The notes under the pieces are model-generated. The model saw only the letters and a program-made list of their open reading frames with translations, ran no database searches and had not been told where the DNA came from. This document shows, in pieces, positions 1 through 10,832 of a DNA stretch of 64,000 nucleotides. Origin of the DNA: Cystobacter fuscus DSM 2262. GTDB taxonomy: Bacteria; Myxococcota; Myxococcia; Myxococcales; Myxococcaceae. The number at the start of each line of letters is the position of its first letter. The first letter of the stretch is position 1. The stretch lies in assembly GCF_000335475.2 (NCBI RefSeq), contig NZ_ANAH02000005.1:496001-560000 (forward strand), in the 5' to 3' direction. Made by a program: the position numbers and the translations under genes.

Positions 1-453
1 AGGTACGGCCTGGGGAATCCCCGGCGCCTCGGCTCGTGCCGGCGGGGCATTCGCGAACAGCTCGTAGATGTGCAGCGCCTTCATCTCACTCACCACTGAA
101 GGGGGCAGCTCGGCCACCGAGCCGAGTCCGCCGGATTGCGCGGCGAGCCCGTTCAACACCTCCTGGCGCCACGATGGATCGGCCGCCCCGTCCTCCACCA
201 CCTCGCGCTTGGGAGGGAACAAGGCCCCGCAGATGACGCCGGACAGAACGCAGCCGACCAGACCCGCCAGCATCGCGTAGGCACGCGCGAGCGCGGCACT
301 CTCGACCCGGTCCACCAGGAGATGGCTGGCCAGGAGGAAGCAGGACAGGCTGACGACGAGCCCGATTCCGATGGACCACGCCAGGTGCCGCAGATCGACC
401 GTATCGCCCCAGACCTCGGCCAGGTGGCCGTGCCGCGGGTTGTGTTTTTTCAT
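1..453 (-). CDS. Unrecognised membrane protein, C-terminus cut by the window edge
   Basis: The minus-strand frame is open from an ATG at 453 to the left edge, giving 151 residues with no stop. It begins MKKHNPRHGH. Residues about 22-46 and 55-75 are hydrophobic and form two likely membrane helices, followed by a charged, Pro/Ala-rich soluble part. I do not recognise the family. It lies 61 bp downstream of the cheA stop on the same strand, so it could be the last gene of the chemosensory operon or a separate unit. It does not look like CheB, the methylesterase such an operon would be expected to carry. Confidence 0.6.
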   Translation of the reverse strand, partial: MKKHNPRHGHLAEVWGDTVDLRHLAWSIGIGLVVSLSCFLLASHLLVDRVESAALARAYAMLAGLVGCVLSGVICGALFPPKREVVEDGAADPSWRQEVLNGLAAQSGGLGSVAELPPSVVSEMKALHIYELFANAPPARAEAPGIPQAVP

Positions 454-514
454 TTCAATCCGGTAGCCGCGCGCGACTACCCCCCACCGAGGAGGACCAC
501 GTGTTCCAGCCTGT

Positions 515-3040
515 CTACACGCTCGTGGGCAGGAGCTGGCGCACCAAATCCAACAGCTTGCCACGCTCCACCTCGCGCTTGACGAGGTAGCCGTCCGCGC
601 CCGCCTCCAGGCCGGCGGCACGCTCCTGGGGACTGTCCAGGGAGGTGCACAGGATGACGGGGATGTTGGACAGCTTGGGGTGCGCGCGGATGCGCCGGGT
701 GAGGCCGATGCCATCCAGCCGGGGCATCTGCCAGTCACTCACCACGAGCTGACACGGGGTGCGCTCGAGGATGCCCAGCGCCTCCTGTCCGTCACCGGCC
801 GTCACCACCGAGTAGCCGGCGATCTCCAGCAGCGACTTGATGGCGAAGCGCGTGGTGAGCGCGTCGTCGCACACGAGGATGTGCGGGCGGCGCGTCTCGG
901 TGGCGGCGCGCAGCACCACGGGCGCGGCGGCGACACGCAACAACTCGGGCGCGTTGAGCACGGGCACCACGCTGCCGTCGTCCAGCACGGCCGCTCCGGC
1001 CAGGTGCGCCACGCCGCGCAGGTGCGGGCCCAGCGAGCGCACGACAATCTCCTGCTGGCCCACCACCGCGTCGATGGCGAACACCGCGCGCACGCCGCCG
1101 AGCGCCAGCACCATCGCCGTCTGCGGCTTGCCGGACTCGATGGCCAGGGGCAGCCGCGGCATGTGGATGGACGAGGAGAGCGCGTGGAAGGGCAGCTGCT
1201 CGTCCTCCACGCGCGCCACCACGTGGCCGGCCACCGTGCCCACGTCCCCGGGCATCAGCCGCAGCACGCGTTCCACCGCGTCCGAGGGAATGGCCACCAC
1301 CGACGTGCCGGCGCGCACCAGGAGCCCCAGCGCGCCCGCGAGGATGAGGGGCAGATCGATGGTGAAGCGCGTGCCCTCGCCCGGGACGAAGGAGACGTCC
1401 ACCGCGCCCTGCAGCCGCGTGGCCGTGCTCTGCACCACGTCCAGGCCCACGCCCCGGCCGGACGTCTCCGTCACCTGCTCGCGCGTGGAGAAGCCCGGCT
1501 CGAAGATGAGCCGCGCGGCCTGCATGTCGGTGAGCTTGGCGGCCTCGGCCTCGCCGAGCAGCCCGCGCCGCACCGCCGTGGCGCGCACGTTCTCCGGGGA
1601 CAGGCCCGCGCCGTCATCCTCCACCACCACCGCCAGGCGCGTGCCCCGCGGCTCCACCCGGACGGACAACATCCCGCGAGGGGACTTGCCCGCGGCCACG
1701 CGCTCGGAGGTGGACTCCAGGCCGTGGTCCAGGGCGTTGCGCACCAGGTGCTGGAGCGGATCCTTGAGCACGTCCACGATGCGCCGGTCGATGCGCACGT
1801 CCCCACCGGCGAGCACCAGCTCCACGTCCTTGCCCAGCCGCGCGGCCAGCTCGCGCACCGTGCGCTTGAGCGGCTCGAGCATCTGCGACGCGGGCACCAT
1901 GCGCAGATCCCTCAAGTCGTCACGCACCACCTGGGCCACGAGCGCGAGCTGCTCGCCCTCGCGGTGCGTGTCCTTGGAGAGCTGCAACAGGCGCTTCTGC
2001 ACCCCGCGCACCTGACCCACGCCGGCACGCAGCGACTCCAGCGCCCCACCCCCGTTGCCGGACAAGGCGAGCTGCTGGGCCGCGCGCTCCAGTTGCAGCA
2101 GGGCGTGGTTGGTCTGTTCCATCAGCTCGCGGTGGGCCTCCGCGCGGCGCAACTGCTGGGCGCGGCCCGCCGCGAGCTGCTCCACCTGCAGGGCCAGCGA
2201 GTCGAGCGTGCGCACCGACACGCGCACCGCCCGGTCCATGTCCGGCTGACGCCGGCCGGCCGCCGAGCGCGCCGTCACCTCGGGCTCCACCGGGGCCGAG
2301 GCGGGCTCGGGAGCCGTCTCCTCCGCGAGCGCCTCCAGCGAGCCGCGCAGCTGCACCAGCGCCCCGGCGATGTCCGAGGCCGCCACGCTGGCGCCGACTC
2401 CCGCCTCCTCCATGCGCGCGAAGCCAGCGCGGATGGAGCTCGCCAGGGACTCCACGGCGGTGATGCCGGCGGTGTTGGCCGCGGCCTTGAGCAGTTCGGC
2501 GAGCCCCACCGCCTCCCAGACGGCGCCGGGACGATCCTCCAGCCCGGGCGAGCACAACCGGCCCAGCGCCGACTCCAGCTTCTCGAGCGTCTGCAGTCCG
2601 TCACGCCGGAAGTGCGCGGACACCCGTGTCTTCGTCTCCGCGGGCGGCACGAAGCCACCCCGGCCGAGCCCCGCCAGGAGCCCGGCGAGCCCCTCGATGG
2701 TGGGCGGCTCGCCCGCGTCGCCCCGGTTGAGCGCGGCCTCGATGGCCGACAGGCTGCGCAGGGTGGAGTCCACCAGGCCCGGCGGCGGCACGTGGCCCGG
2801 AGAGCAGCGCGCGAGCCCATCCTCGATGGCGTGGACCAACTGCTCGATGTCCGACAGGCCCAGGCTGGCCGCGGACCCCTTGAGGCTGTGCACCTCGCGC
2901 TTGAGGGCGGTGAGCTGCTCGGCGGCCTGTTCGGCGGTGCCCTGCTCCAGCCCGAGCACCGCCGTGCCGATGGTCTGCAGTTGCTCGCGTGTTTCCGCGG
3001 CGAAGATGGGCCAGAGACTGCGCAGTACCCGGGGGTCCAT
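515..3040 (-). CDS. cheA: CheA-type hybrid histidine kinase with C-terminal receiver
   Basis: This is the 841-residue kinase core of the chemosensory cluster. An N-terminal Hpt domain carries the phospho-acceptor His51 in HSLKGSAAS. A second Hpt-like helical bundle (about 135-215) follows, with Glu182 where the His should be. Next come the dimerisation helices, an HATPase domain with N box HLVRNALDHG and glycine motifs DDGAG and GRGVGLD, and a CheW-like domain (about 590-715). The receiver at 720-841 has Asp769 in VVSDWQMP and a conserved Lys near 821. The architecture resembles Myxococcus FrzE. The longer upstream reading frame is rejected because it overlaps cheW in another frame and is low complexity. 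The ATG at 3040 follows cheW by 11 bp. Confidence 0.93.
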   Translation of the reverse strand: MDPRVLRSLWPIFAAETREQLQTIGTAVLGLEQGTAEQAAEQLTALKREVHSLKGSAASLGLSDIEQLVHAIEDGLARCSPGHVPPPGLVDSTLRSLSAIEAALNRGDAGEPPTIEGLAGLLAGLGRGGFVPPAETKTRVSAHFRRDGLQTLEKLESALGRLCSPGLEDRPGAVWEAVGLAELLKAAANTAGITAVESLASSIRAGFARMEEAGVGASVAASDIAGALVQLRGSLEALAEETAPEPASAPVEPEVTARSAAGRRQPDMDRAVRVSVRTLDSLALQVEQLAAGRAQQLRRAEAHRELMEQTNHALLQLERAAQQLALSGNGGGALESLRAGVGQVRGVQKRLLQLSKDTHREGEQLALVAQVVRDDLRDLRMVPASQMLEPLKRTVRELAARLGKDVELVLAGGDVRIDRRIVDVLKDPLQHLVRNALDHGLESTSERVAAGKSPRGMLSVRVEPRGTRLAVVVEDDGAGLSPENVRATAVRRGLLGEAEAAKLTDMQAARLIFEPGFSTREQVTETSGRGVGLDVVQSTATRLQGAVDVSFVPGEGTRFTIDLPLILAGALGLLVRAGTSVVAIPSDAVERVLRLMPGDVGTVAGHVVARVEDEQLPFHALSSSIHMPRLPLAIESGKPQTAMVLALGGVRAVFAIDAVVGQQEIVVRSLGPHLRGVAHLAGAAVLDDGSVVPVLNAPELLRVAAAPVVLRAATETRRPHILVCDDALTTRFAIKSLLEIAGYSVVTAGDGQEALGILERTPCQLVVSDWQMPRLDGIGLTRRIRAHPKLSNIPVILCTSLDSPQERAAGLEAGADGYLVKREVERGKLLDLVRQLLPTSV

Positions 3041-3051
3041 GCGTCTTCGTC

Positions 3052-3630
3052 CTATCCCCGGCCCGCCACGGACGGATCGCTCAGTTGCACGAGATCCAAC
3101 ACCATCAACCGGTTGCGTGTGAGCCAGGTGAAGGGACCCGGCGGCGGCTGGGACAGGTCCACGCGGGGCAACTCCTGCCGTCCATCCACCTCCTCCACCG
3201 CCATCCCGAAGAACTCCTCGGCCACTTCCACCACCACCACGCGCGCCAGATCCGACATGCCGCCGCCTTCCAGGCCCAGCACCTGCCGCAGGTCCAGCAC
3301 CGGCACCACGCGCGAGCGCGACACCAGCGCGCCGAGCACGTGGCGCGGCGCCCCCGGCAGGGGACACAGGCCCCGGGCCTCCAGCACGTGGTCCACCGCG
3401 TCGATGGGCACGGCGTAGCGCTCGCCTCCCACTCGGAAGGCGAGCACCGAGACCGTCTCGCGACGCTCCTCCTGGCGTGACTCGGCCAGGATGCGCGCGC
3501 GCTCGGCGAGCACCTCACGGCGGCGCTCCGGACTGAGCACCTGGGCTCCCTCGAGCACCGCCTGCGCCTCGTCCAGCTTGCGGCGCAGCGCCGTGTAGTC
3601 GATCTTCCCGCGTGACTCGTCGCCGACCAT
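3052..3630 (-). CDS. cheW: CheW-type scaffold protein (first of two)
   Basis: This 192-residue protein is expected to bridge the chemoreceptor and the CheA-type kinase in the signalling array. The N-terminal 55 residues are charged and helical, with many Glu/Arg. The CheW fold follows from about residue 60 (VSVLAFRVGGERYAVPI) and includes the typical VVPVLDLRQVLG strand. It sits between cheY and cheA with gaps of about 10 bp. The helical N-terminal extension is longer than in minimal CheW proteins. Confidence 0.88.
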   Translation of the reverse strand: MVGDESRGKIDYTALRRKLDEAQAVLEGAQVLSPERRREVLAERARILAESRQEERRETVSVLAFRVGGERYAVPIDAVDHVLEARGLCPLPGAPRHVLGALVSRSRVVPVLDLRQVLGLEGGGMSDLARVVVVEVAEEFFGMAVEEVDGRQELPRVDLSQPPPGPFTWLTRNRLMVLDLVQLSDPSVAGRG

Positions 3631-3638
3631 GACGCCTC

Positions 3639-4016
3639 TCAGTACTTGCTGGCGGGGAGCTTCAGGATGCTGCGCACCTTCTCGCGCAGGTCATCCACCC
3701 CCACGGGCTTGTTGAGAAAGGCGCTCGCGCCCACGAGCCGGCCCCGCTGCCGGCTCGCGTCGTCCTTGAGCGACGTGAGCATCACGAAGGGCGTGGAGAA
3801 GAGGATGGGATCCGCCCTCACCGCCGCGCACAGCGCGAACCCATCCATCTCCGGCATCTGCACGTCGGAGATGATCAGATCCGGCTTCACCTCCCGGGCG
3901 CGGGCAAGCCCCTGCACGCCATTTCCCGCTTCGAAGAACTCCAGCCCCCACCCCATCAGGTAGACCTGAATGAGGTTGGTGATGGTCTTCGTATCCTCGA
4001 CGATGAGCACCTTCAT
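3639..4016 (-). CDS. cheY: Single-domain response regulator, CheY type
   Basis: A stand-alone receiver of 125 residues. The acidic pair is at Glu7-Asp8, the phospho-acceptor is Asp51 in IISDVQMPEMDG, the switch Thr is Thr81 and the conserved Lys is Lys103 (LNKP). There is no output domain, so it should act by binding a partner or as a phosphate sink for the adjacent kinase. The start at MKVLIVEDTK is chosen because it opens the receiver fold; the longer frame overlaps the mcp coding region. Confidence 0.92.
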   Translation of the reverse strand: MKVLIVEDTKTITNLIQVYLMGWGLEFFEAGNGVQGLARAREVKPDLIISDVQMPEMDGFALCAAVRADPILFSTPFVMLTSLKDDASRQRGRLVGASAFLNKPVGVDDLREKVRSILKLPASKY

Positions 4017-4047
4017 TCTTCCACGTCCTCCACGAGCAACCCCCCGG

Positions 4048-5658
4048 TCATAGTTGGTACTTCCCGACGAGGTCGGAGAAGCGTCTGGACAGGTTGGAGA
4101 GATTGCCCGCCACCTGCTCGATGCGTTTGGTCCCCTCCACGTTGTCCTGCATGGCAATGGTCAATTCGTTCATGGCGACGGCGATCTGCTCGACGCCGAT
4201 GGTCTGCTGGCGCGTGTTGCCGGCGATCTGCCGGGCGGCCGACGACGAGTCGCGGATGAGATCGGACAGGCCCTTGATGGCGGCGCCAGCGCTCTGGGCG
4301 AGCTCCATGGCGTTCAGGGCGCGGCGGCTGCCCTCCTCGGTGGCCATCACCGCGGCGCGGGTGCCCTTCTGCACCTCGCCGAGCAGGGCGCGCACCTGGT
4401 TGGCGGCCATCTTCGACTGCTCGGCCAGCGTGCGCATCTCCATGGCGACCACCGCGAAGCCGCGGCCCTGGTCACCCGCCTTGGCCGCCTCGATGGAGGC
4501 GTTGAGCGCGAGCAGGTTGGACTGCTCGGCCACGTCCTTCACCGTGGTGATGATGTCACCGATCTGCAGCGTCTGCTCGTTGAGGTCGGTGATGGCCAGG
4601 GCGATGGCCTTGACCTGCTCGCTGAGCTTCTCCATGGCGGCCACGCTCTCGCCGACGACCTTCTGGCCCTCGGCGCTCAGCGAGTCCGAGCGGCTGGCGC
4701 CCGAGATGACGGTGTCGGCGAAGGAGGTGGCCTGCCGGGACGTCTGGGCGATCTCCGCCACGGTGGCGCCCGTCTCGTGGATGGCGGAGGCCTGCTCGTT
4801 GGCCATGGCGGACTGCTGCGAGGAGGTGGCGAGCACGTTGGTGGCCTCGCGCTCCATGTCCGCCGCGGCGCTGCGCAGATCCTTGAGCATGTTGGTGAGC
4901 ATCTCCGCCATGGTGGCGAAGCTGCGCGCCAGGTCGCCCACCTCGTCGATGCCGCTCGACTCGATCTGCTGGCGCAGGTCGCCCGCGGCGAGTCCGGCCG
5001 CCGCGCGCGCCAGGCGCTCCAGGGGGATGATGAGCATGCGGCAGAGCACGGACACCACCACCAGGCAGCCGGCGAGCGTCAGCAGTCCCAGTCCGAGCAC
5101 GCGCACGACCATGCCCGACACGGCCTTCTCCAGCACGCTCAGCTCCAGGCCCACCTGCACCGAGCCCACCCGCTCGATGGCGTCCGGAGGGGCGCCGGGC
5201 CACGAGGAGACGATGGGCGCGGAGATCTCCAGCACGGGCCGGCCTCCCACGTACAGCTCTCGAGGCGCCGTGCTCAGGGACACCTGCGGCAGCAGAGCCG
5301 GGCTCACCAGCCGCTCCACCGCGGTGTGGGCGAGCATGTCGCCCTCGGGGCCGCGCACCACCACATAGGCCATGTCGGGGTCGGGGTGATGGCGCAGCGC
5401 GGCGGCAGCGGCCTGCCGCAGCGCCTCCGTGTCCCGCGCGGCCGACAGGTGGTTGGCCAGCGAATGGCTCGCCGCCGCGGCGCGCTTGGCGAACTCCACC
5501 TTGAGCGCCTCGCGCATCTGCAGCGAGAAGGCGGCCACGAGCAGGGCGATGACCAGCGCGCCCGACACCGCGGTGATGGCCACGATCCGCGTGCGCAGGC
5601 TGAGCCGCCGCATGTCCAGCCGCTGGATCGTCAGTGGTCTCATGCCATTGCCGTCCAT
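4048..5658 (-). CDS. Methyl-accepting chemotaxis protein with periplasmic sensor
   Basis: A 536-residue transmembrane chemoreceptor. TM1 is about 26-46, the periplasmic region about 47-183 and TM2 about 184-206. A HAMP domain with [17 protein letters not shown] and a long signalling coiled coil follow. The hairpin tip reads [15 protein letters not shown] and continues [18 protein letters not shown], the hallmark of kinase-control modules. The periplasmic part is too small and divergent to name a ligand. The start at 5658 follows a GGAGG. The gene lies between cheR and cheY, so it is probably the cognate receptor of this pathway. Confidence 0.93.
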   Translation of the reverse strand: MDGNGMRPLTIQRLDMRRLSLRTRIVAITAVSGALVIALLVAAFSLQMREALKVEFAKRAAAASHSLANHLSAARDTEALRQAAAAALRHHPDPDMAYVVVRGPEGDMLAHTAVERLVSPALLPQVSLSTAPRELYVGGRPVLEISAPIVSSWPGAPPDAIERVGSVQVGLELSVLEKAVSGMVVRVLGLGLLTLAGCLVVVSVLCRMLIIPLERLARAAAGLAAGDLRQQIESSGIDEVGDLARSFATMAEMLTNMLKDLRSAAADMEREATNVLATSSQQSAMANEQASAIHETGATVAEIAQTSRQATSFADTVISGASRSDSLSAEGQKVVGESVAAMEKLSEQVKAIALAITDLNEQTLQIGDIITTVKDVAEQSNLLALNASIEAAKAGDQGRGFAVVAMEMRTLAEQSKMAANQVRALLGEVQKGTRAAVMATEEGSRRALNAMELAQSAGAAIKGLSDLIRDSSSAARQIAGNTRQQTIGVEQIAVAMNELTIAMQDNVEGTKRIEQVAGNLSNLSRRFSDLVGKYQL

Positions 5659-5686
5659 GGGACCTCCTCAGAACAACGAGCGGCGC

Positions 5687-7066
5687 TCATCGCGCACCCG
5701 ACTTTCCCATCTTCACTCCTGGCACGAGCGCGCGCCGCAACCCACCCACCGTCATCTCCTCGACTCCACGCAGCACCAGCTCGTCATCCAGACCTTCCAG
5801 CGCCCGGAGTGCGTTGCGCCGCGCCCGCTCCGCCTCATCGGCCTGACCCAGCTGTCCATACAACGCCACGAGCATCGCATGCCCGATGGCCAGTTGCGGC
5901 TCCAGATAGAGCGCCTTGCGCACGCAAGCCACGGCCTCGCGCACGTCTCCTCGCTGCTCGGCGACCATGGCCAGCAGCAGGTAGGCCTCGGGCGACAGCT
6001 CGCGCGCCGCCAGGCGGGCGAAGGCCTCGGCCTGCTCGAAGTGTCCGGCGCGCGCCGCGGCCCGCGCCTGCTCCAGGGTGTCGCGCACCAGGGGGCCCGA
6101 GGGCGCCGCGGGCGCGAGCGTCTCGGGCAGGGAAGCAGCCAGGGACGCCACGGCGGGCGGGGAGTGGAGCACGGGAACCATCTGGAACGGTGCGCCGGGC
6201 GTCCGCGACGGCCCCCGGACAGGGGCGGGCTCGGCGGGGGGCACCGGGAGCGGCCCCGCCGTCAGGGGCTTGCGCAGCACGGGCAGGCCCTCGACCATCT
6301 GCTCCTCCAGCCCCAGCCCCCGGGTGAAGGGCAGCTCGGCGGGCGCGAGGAAGAGCCAGCCACCCGGAGCGAGCGCCGCGAGCAGCCGCTTGAGCACGGT
6401 GGGGATGGTCTCGGGGGGGAAGTAGATGAGGACGTTGCGGCAGAAGATGGCCTGGGCCCCGGACAGGGGGGGAGGATCCGTCACCAGGTTGTGCCGCCGG
6501 AACTCCACCCGGGCACGCACCTCGGTCGGCACGGTGACGGAGTCGGGCCGCAGGGTGAGGTAGCGCCGCTCCAGCGCCAGCTCCATGCGCCGCACGGACC
6601 AGGGCGAGTAGACGCCCTGCCGGGCCTTGTCCAGGGCGCGGCCGGACACGTCCGTGCCCACCACCCGGATGTGCTCGGGCGAGAGGCCCGCGGTCAACAG
6701 GGCCATGGCGATGCTGTAGGGCTCCTCGCCGCTGGCGCACCCGGCGCTCCAGACGAGGAAGGGCCCGACATGCACGGAGGCCACGCGCGCCAGCTCGCGC
6801 AACTGCTCGGGGTGGCGGAAGAAGTACGTCTCGCCGATGACCGCGTAGCCGATGAAGGACTCCACCGCCCCGGTGTCGCGCGCCAGCAGCCGGTGGAGGA
6901 AGTCGAGCGGCGGCAGGCCCTGGGCCTCGGCCGCGCGCGTGAGGGCGGTGCCCAGCGAGCGGCGCACGCTGGGGGCCAGCACCATGCCGCACTCGGCGCG
7001 CAGGACGGACTCCAGACCTCCGAGCGCCGCGTCATCGAGCCGTTCCACCTTCCCCGGCTCCTTCAC
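5687..7066 (-). CDS. cheR: CheR-type receptor methyltransferase with C-terminal TPR
   Basis: An SAM-dependent methyltransferase for receptor glutamates, 459 residues. It has a CheR N-terminal helical part, GETYFFRHPEQ (78-88), the SAM-binding SAGCASGEEPYS at 107-118 and the later CRNVLIYF strand. A Pro/Ala-rich linker (about 280-335) leads to a TPR-like helical region (about 340-440). The GTG at 7066 is chosen because it overlaps the cheW stop in a GTGA arrangement, suggesting translational coupling. No cheB is visible nearby, so demethylation must come from elsewhere or be absent. Confidence 0.92.
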   Translation of the reverse strand: MKEPGKVERLDDAALGGLESVLRAECGMVLAPSVRRSLGTALTRAAEAQGLPPLDFLHRLLARDTGAVESFIGYAVIGETYFFRHPEQLRELARVASVHVGPFLVWSAGCASGEEPYSIAMALLTAGLSPEHIRVVGTDVSGRALDKARQGVYSPWSVRRMELALERRYLTLRPDSVTVPTEVRARVEFRRHNLVTDPPPLSGAQAIFCRNVLIYFPPETIPTVLKRLLAALAPGGWLFLAPAELPFTRGLGLEEQMVEGLPVLRKPLTAGPLPVPPAEPAPVRGPSRTPGAPFQMVPVLHSPPAVASLAASLPETLAPAAPSGPLVRDTLEQARAAARAGHFEQAEAFARLAARELSPEAYLLLAMVAEQRGDVREAVACVRKALYLEPQLAIGHAMLVALYGQLGQADEAERARRNALRALEGLDDELVLRGVEEMTVGGLRRALVPGVKMGKSGAR

Positions 7067-7626
7067 GCGCCCTCCGGAACGTTCAGGATGGCCGAGGCGC
7101 GCAGCAGCGGGCGGATGCCCTCGGGCGTGCGGCACAGGCCCGCCATCAGCCCCGTCCTGTCCCACGCGGTGGGCACGCCCTCCTCGACGGACCCCTCCAC
7201 CAGCACGGGCGACTCGACGAGGTCGCGCACCCGGTCCACCAGCACGGCCACCATGCGCGTGCCGCCGCAGATGACCAGGTGCGCGTCCAGGTCCGGCTCC
7301 CTCGGCACGCCCAGCAGCGCCGCCAGGTCCACCACCACCGCGGGCGTGCCCCGGTAGAGCATGGTGCCGCGCACATGGGGCAGGGCCGCCGGCAGGGGCT
7401 CGATGGCCACCAGCCGCACCACCTCCAGGACCGCCTCCACGGGCAAGAGGGCGGTGGAGCCCGCCACCTCCACGGTGAGGTAGAGCCCCGGCAGGCGCTG
7501 GTCCACGCCCAGCGTGCTCAGCTCCCGCCGCAGCCGGACGATCTCCTCCTCCAGCACCAGCAAGCGCTTCTGGACCGATGCACGTCTCGCCTGGGCATCA
7601 GCCGTCATTGGAGGGAAGTCGACCAT
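7063..7626 (-). CDS. cheW: CheW-type scaffold protein (second copy, operon head)
   Basis: A CheW homologue of 187 residues that opens the operon as read on the minus strand. Residues about 15-42 form a charged helix (RLLVLEEEIVRLRREL) likely to be coiled coil. The CheW fold runs from about 48 to 185. Sequence identity to the other CheW in the cluster is clearly low, so the two probably occupy different positions in the array. ATG at 7626 and ATG at 7608 are both possible starts; neither has a strong Shine-Dalgarno. Confidence 0.85.
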   Translation of the reverse strand: MVDFPPMTADAQARRASVQKRLLVLEEEIVRLRRELSTLGVDQRLPGLYLTVEVAGSTALLPVEAVLEVVRLVAIEPLPAALPHVRGTMLYRGTPAVVVDLAALLGVPREPDLDAHLVICGGTRMVAVLVDRVRDLVESPVLVEGSVEEGVPTAWDRTGLMAGLCRTPEGIRPLLRASAILNVPEGA

Positions 7627-7856
7627 GGCGGGCCCGCCTGAACGTGTCCGCGGGAGGGGGAGGGATGGAACGGTAGTCCGATCACGCCGAACCCGTCAAT
7701 GCGGGCCGCGCATCCCGTTCGCCCCCTGGTCCCTCGGCGAGCACCCCGAGGATGGGAGCCAAGCAAGCACCCGCTCCCAAGTCGCGTGTTTCCGGGAGTT
7801 GTGGTTTCATGGCTTGACTCCACTTCCTGGAAGAATGGTTCCCACCCGGCCGCGGG
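7627..7856. promoter_or_regulatory. Divergent intergenic region, chemosensory operon / Ser-Thr kinase
   Basis: These 230 bp separate two divergent units and must hold both promoters. I see a TTGACT at 7814-7819 on the plus strand but no acceptable -10 element at the correct distance, so no promoter is assigned. Confidence 0.35.
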
Positions 7857-9836
<1,980 letters not shown>

Positions 9837-9854
9837 GGAAGGCACGTCGGCGCG

Positions 9855-9894
9855 CCGCGGCCGGGGCTCTCGGGCCGCGGCCGGGACTCACGGG
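9855..9894. repeat. Two tandem 20-bp GC-rich units
   Basis: Units 9855-9874 and 9875-9894 differ at only two positions, and each begins with the palindrome CCGCGG. They lie at the convergent ends of the kinase and protease genes, and the second unit overlaps the protease stop. This could be a small local duplication or part of a shared terminator; there is no T tract. Confidence 0.6.
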
Positions 9895-10832
9895 CCGTGC
9901 GTGCGCCCGCGCCGTCGGCGCAATGCCCACGCGCCGAGCAGCGCCGCCGCGGGCAGCAGGGCGCCGGGCGCCGCCGCGCACCCGGACCACGGGACGTGGG
10001 ACACCGCCTGGAAGCGGCGGCCGAGCTCCGGGTTCTCGCCGCACTGGGTGGGCGGGAGTCCCCGGGGGTAGGCATCACAGAAGCCCGCGATGCTGCCCAC
10101 GTCGATGATGCGCTTGTTCGTCTCTCCGGGGAACGCGGAGGGCTCCATGGTGGAACCCGGCTGTTCGGGAACATGGTCCAGCCCGACCACGTGGCCGAGC
10201 TCGTGGGTCACCGTGTTCTGCACGTCGGCGGAGACACACCCGGAGGTCTGGCTGCCGTCACAGGGCGGCGAGTCCACGGTGGTGAAGAGAAACCCCCTGC
10301 CCGCCGGGGCCGCGTTGAGCTCGATGTCCGCGTCGAAGACCTTGCCGGAGCTCTTGCCATAGGTGGTGGTGGTCAGCCCGAGGATGCCCCCACCGTGCTC
10401 CCAGCAGGAGTAGAGGTTGCCGCAGGTCCCGCCCTTGATGCAGGGGTCTCCCGGAGGAGTGACGTCGTTGCAGTCCTGCTCGCGGAAGGTGATGACGTTC
10501 TCGTTCACCTCGGAGGACTCGACCCCGGGGGGAGGCTCGACATAGCCCACGGAGGGGTGCGCGATGTCGGGCCCCCTGCGGAAGGTGTAGTCACTGCAGG
10601 TGGCGGACACCGCGCGCCAGGACTCCACCGAGGCCTCGATGGCCGCGAACTCGGAGTCCCCCGGGGTGCGAGCACTGCCCGCCGCGTCCAGGCGGTAGAC
10701 GTACTCGCGCCCGGGCCAGAAGACACAGAAGGGCCGGCCCTCGACCAGGGTCCGGTGGTAGACCTGCGCCCCGGCGCGAGGCGCGCAGAGGCAGAGCACC
10801 GCGGACGCCATCATCACGAGCGGGCGCGTCAT
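9888..10832 (-). CDS. Secreted matrixin-type zinc metalloprotease with MYXO-CTERM-like tail (second copy)
   Basis: A 314-residue secreted protease. The signal peptide is about 1-22 (ending in RAGA). The body is rich in Cys. The zinc motif HELGHVVGLDH lies at 210-220, followed by a Met-turn STMEP. The C-terminus has a Cys-Ala-Ala segment, a hydrophobic helix (PGALLPAAALLGAWAL) and an Arg cluster, which fits the MYXO-CTERM sorting signal processed by myxosortases. The ATG at 10832 overlaps the preceding stop in an ATGA arrangement. It is a paralogue of the upstream gene, with the same CGN-Y-CW and VQNT-THELGH landmarks. Confidence 0.88.
   Translation of the reverse strand: MTRPLVMMASAVLCLCAPRAGAQVYHRTLVEGRPFCVFWPGREYVYRLDAAGSARTPGDSEFAAIEASVESWRAVSATCSDYTFRRGPDIAHPSVGYVEPPPGVESSEVNENVITFREQDCNDVTPPGDPCIKGGTCGNLYSCWEHGGGILGLTTTTYGKSSGKVFDADIELNAAPAGRGFLFTTVDSPPCDGSQTSGCVSADVQNTVTHELGHVVGLDHVPEQPGSTMEPSAFPGETNKRIIDVGSIAGFCDAYPRGLPPTQCGENPELGRRFQAVSHVPWSGCAAAPGALLPAAALLGAWALRRRRGRTHGP

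Noticed and set aside
3041-3367. Extended N-terminus for the CheA-type kinase
   Set aside because: The extra 109 residues are low complexity and overlap cheW in a different frame; the ATG at 3040 is the natural start.
680-3418. Long plus-strand open frame of 912 codons over cheA
   Set aside because: It is His/Arg-rich, without domains, and is the complement shadow of the kinase gene in GC-rich DNA.
7801-7850. Possible sigma-54 promoter before the Ser/Thr kinase
   Set aside because: TGGC is present but the required GC element at the -12 position is not at the right distance.
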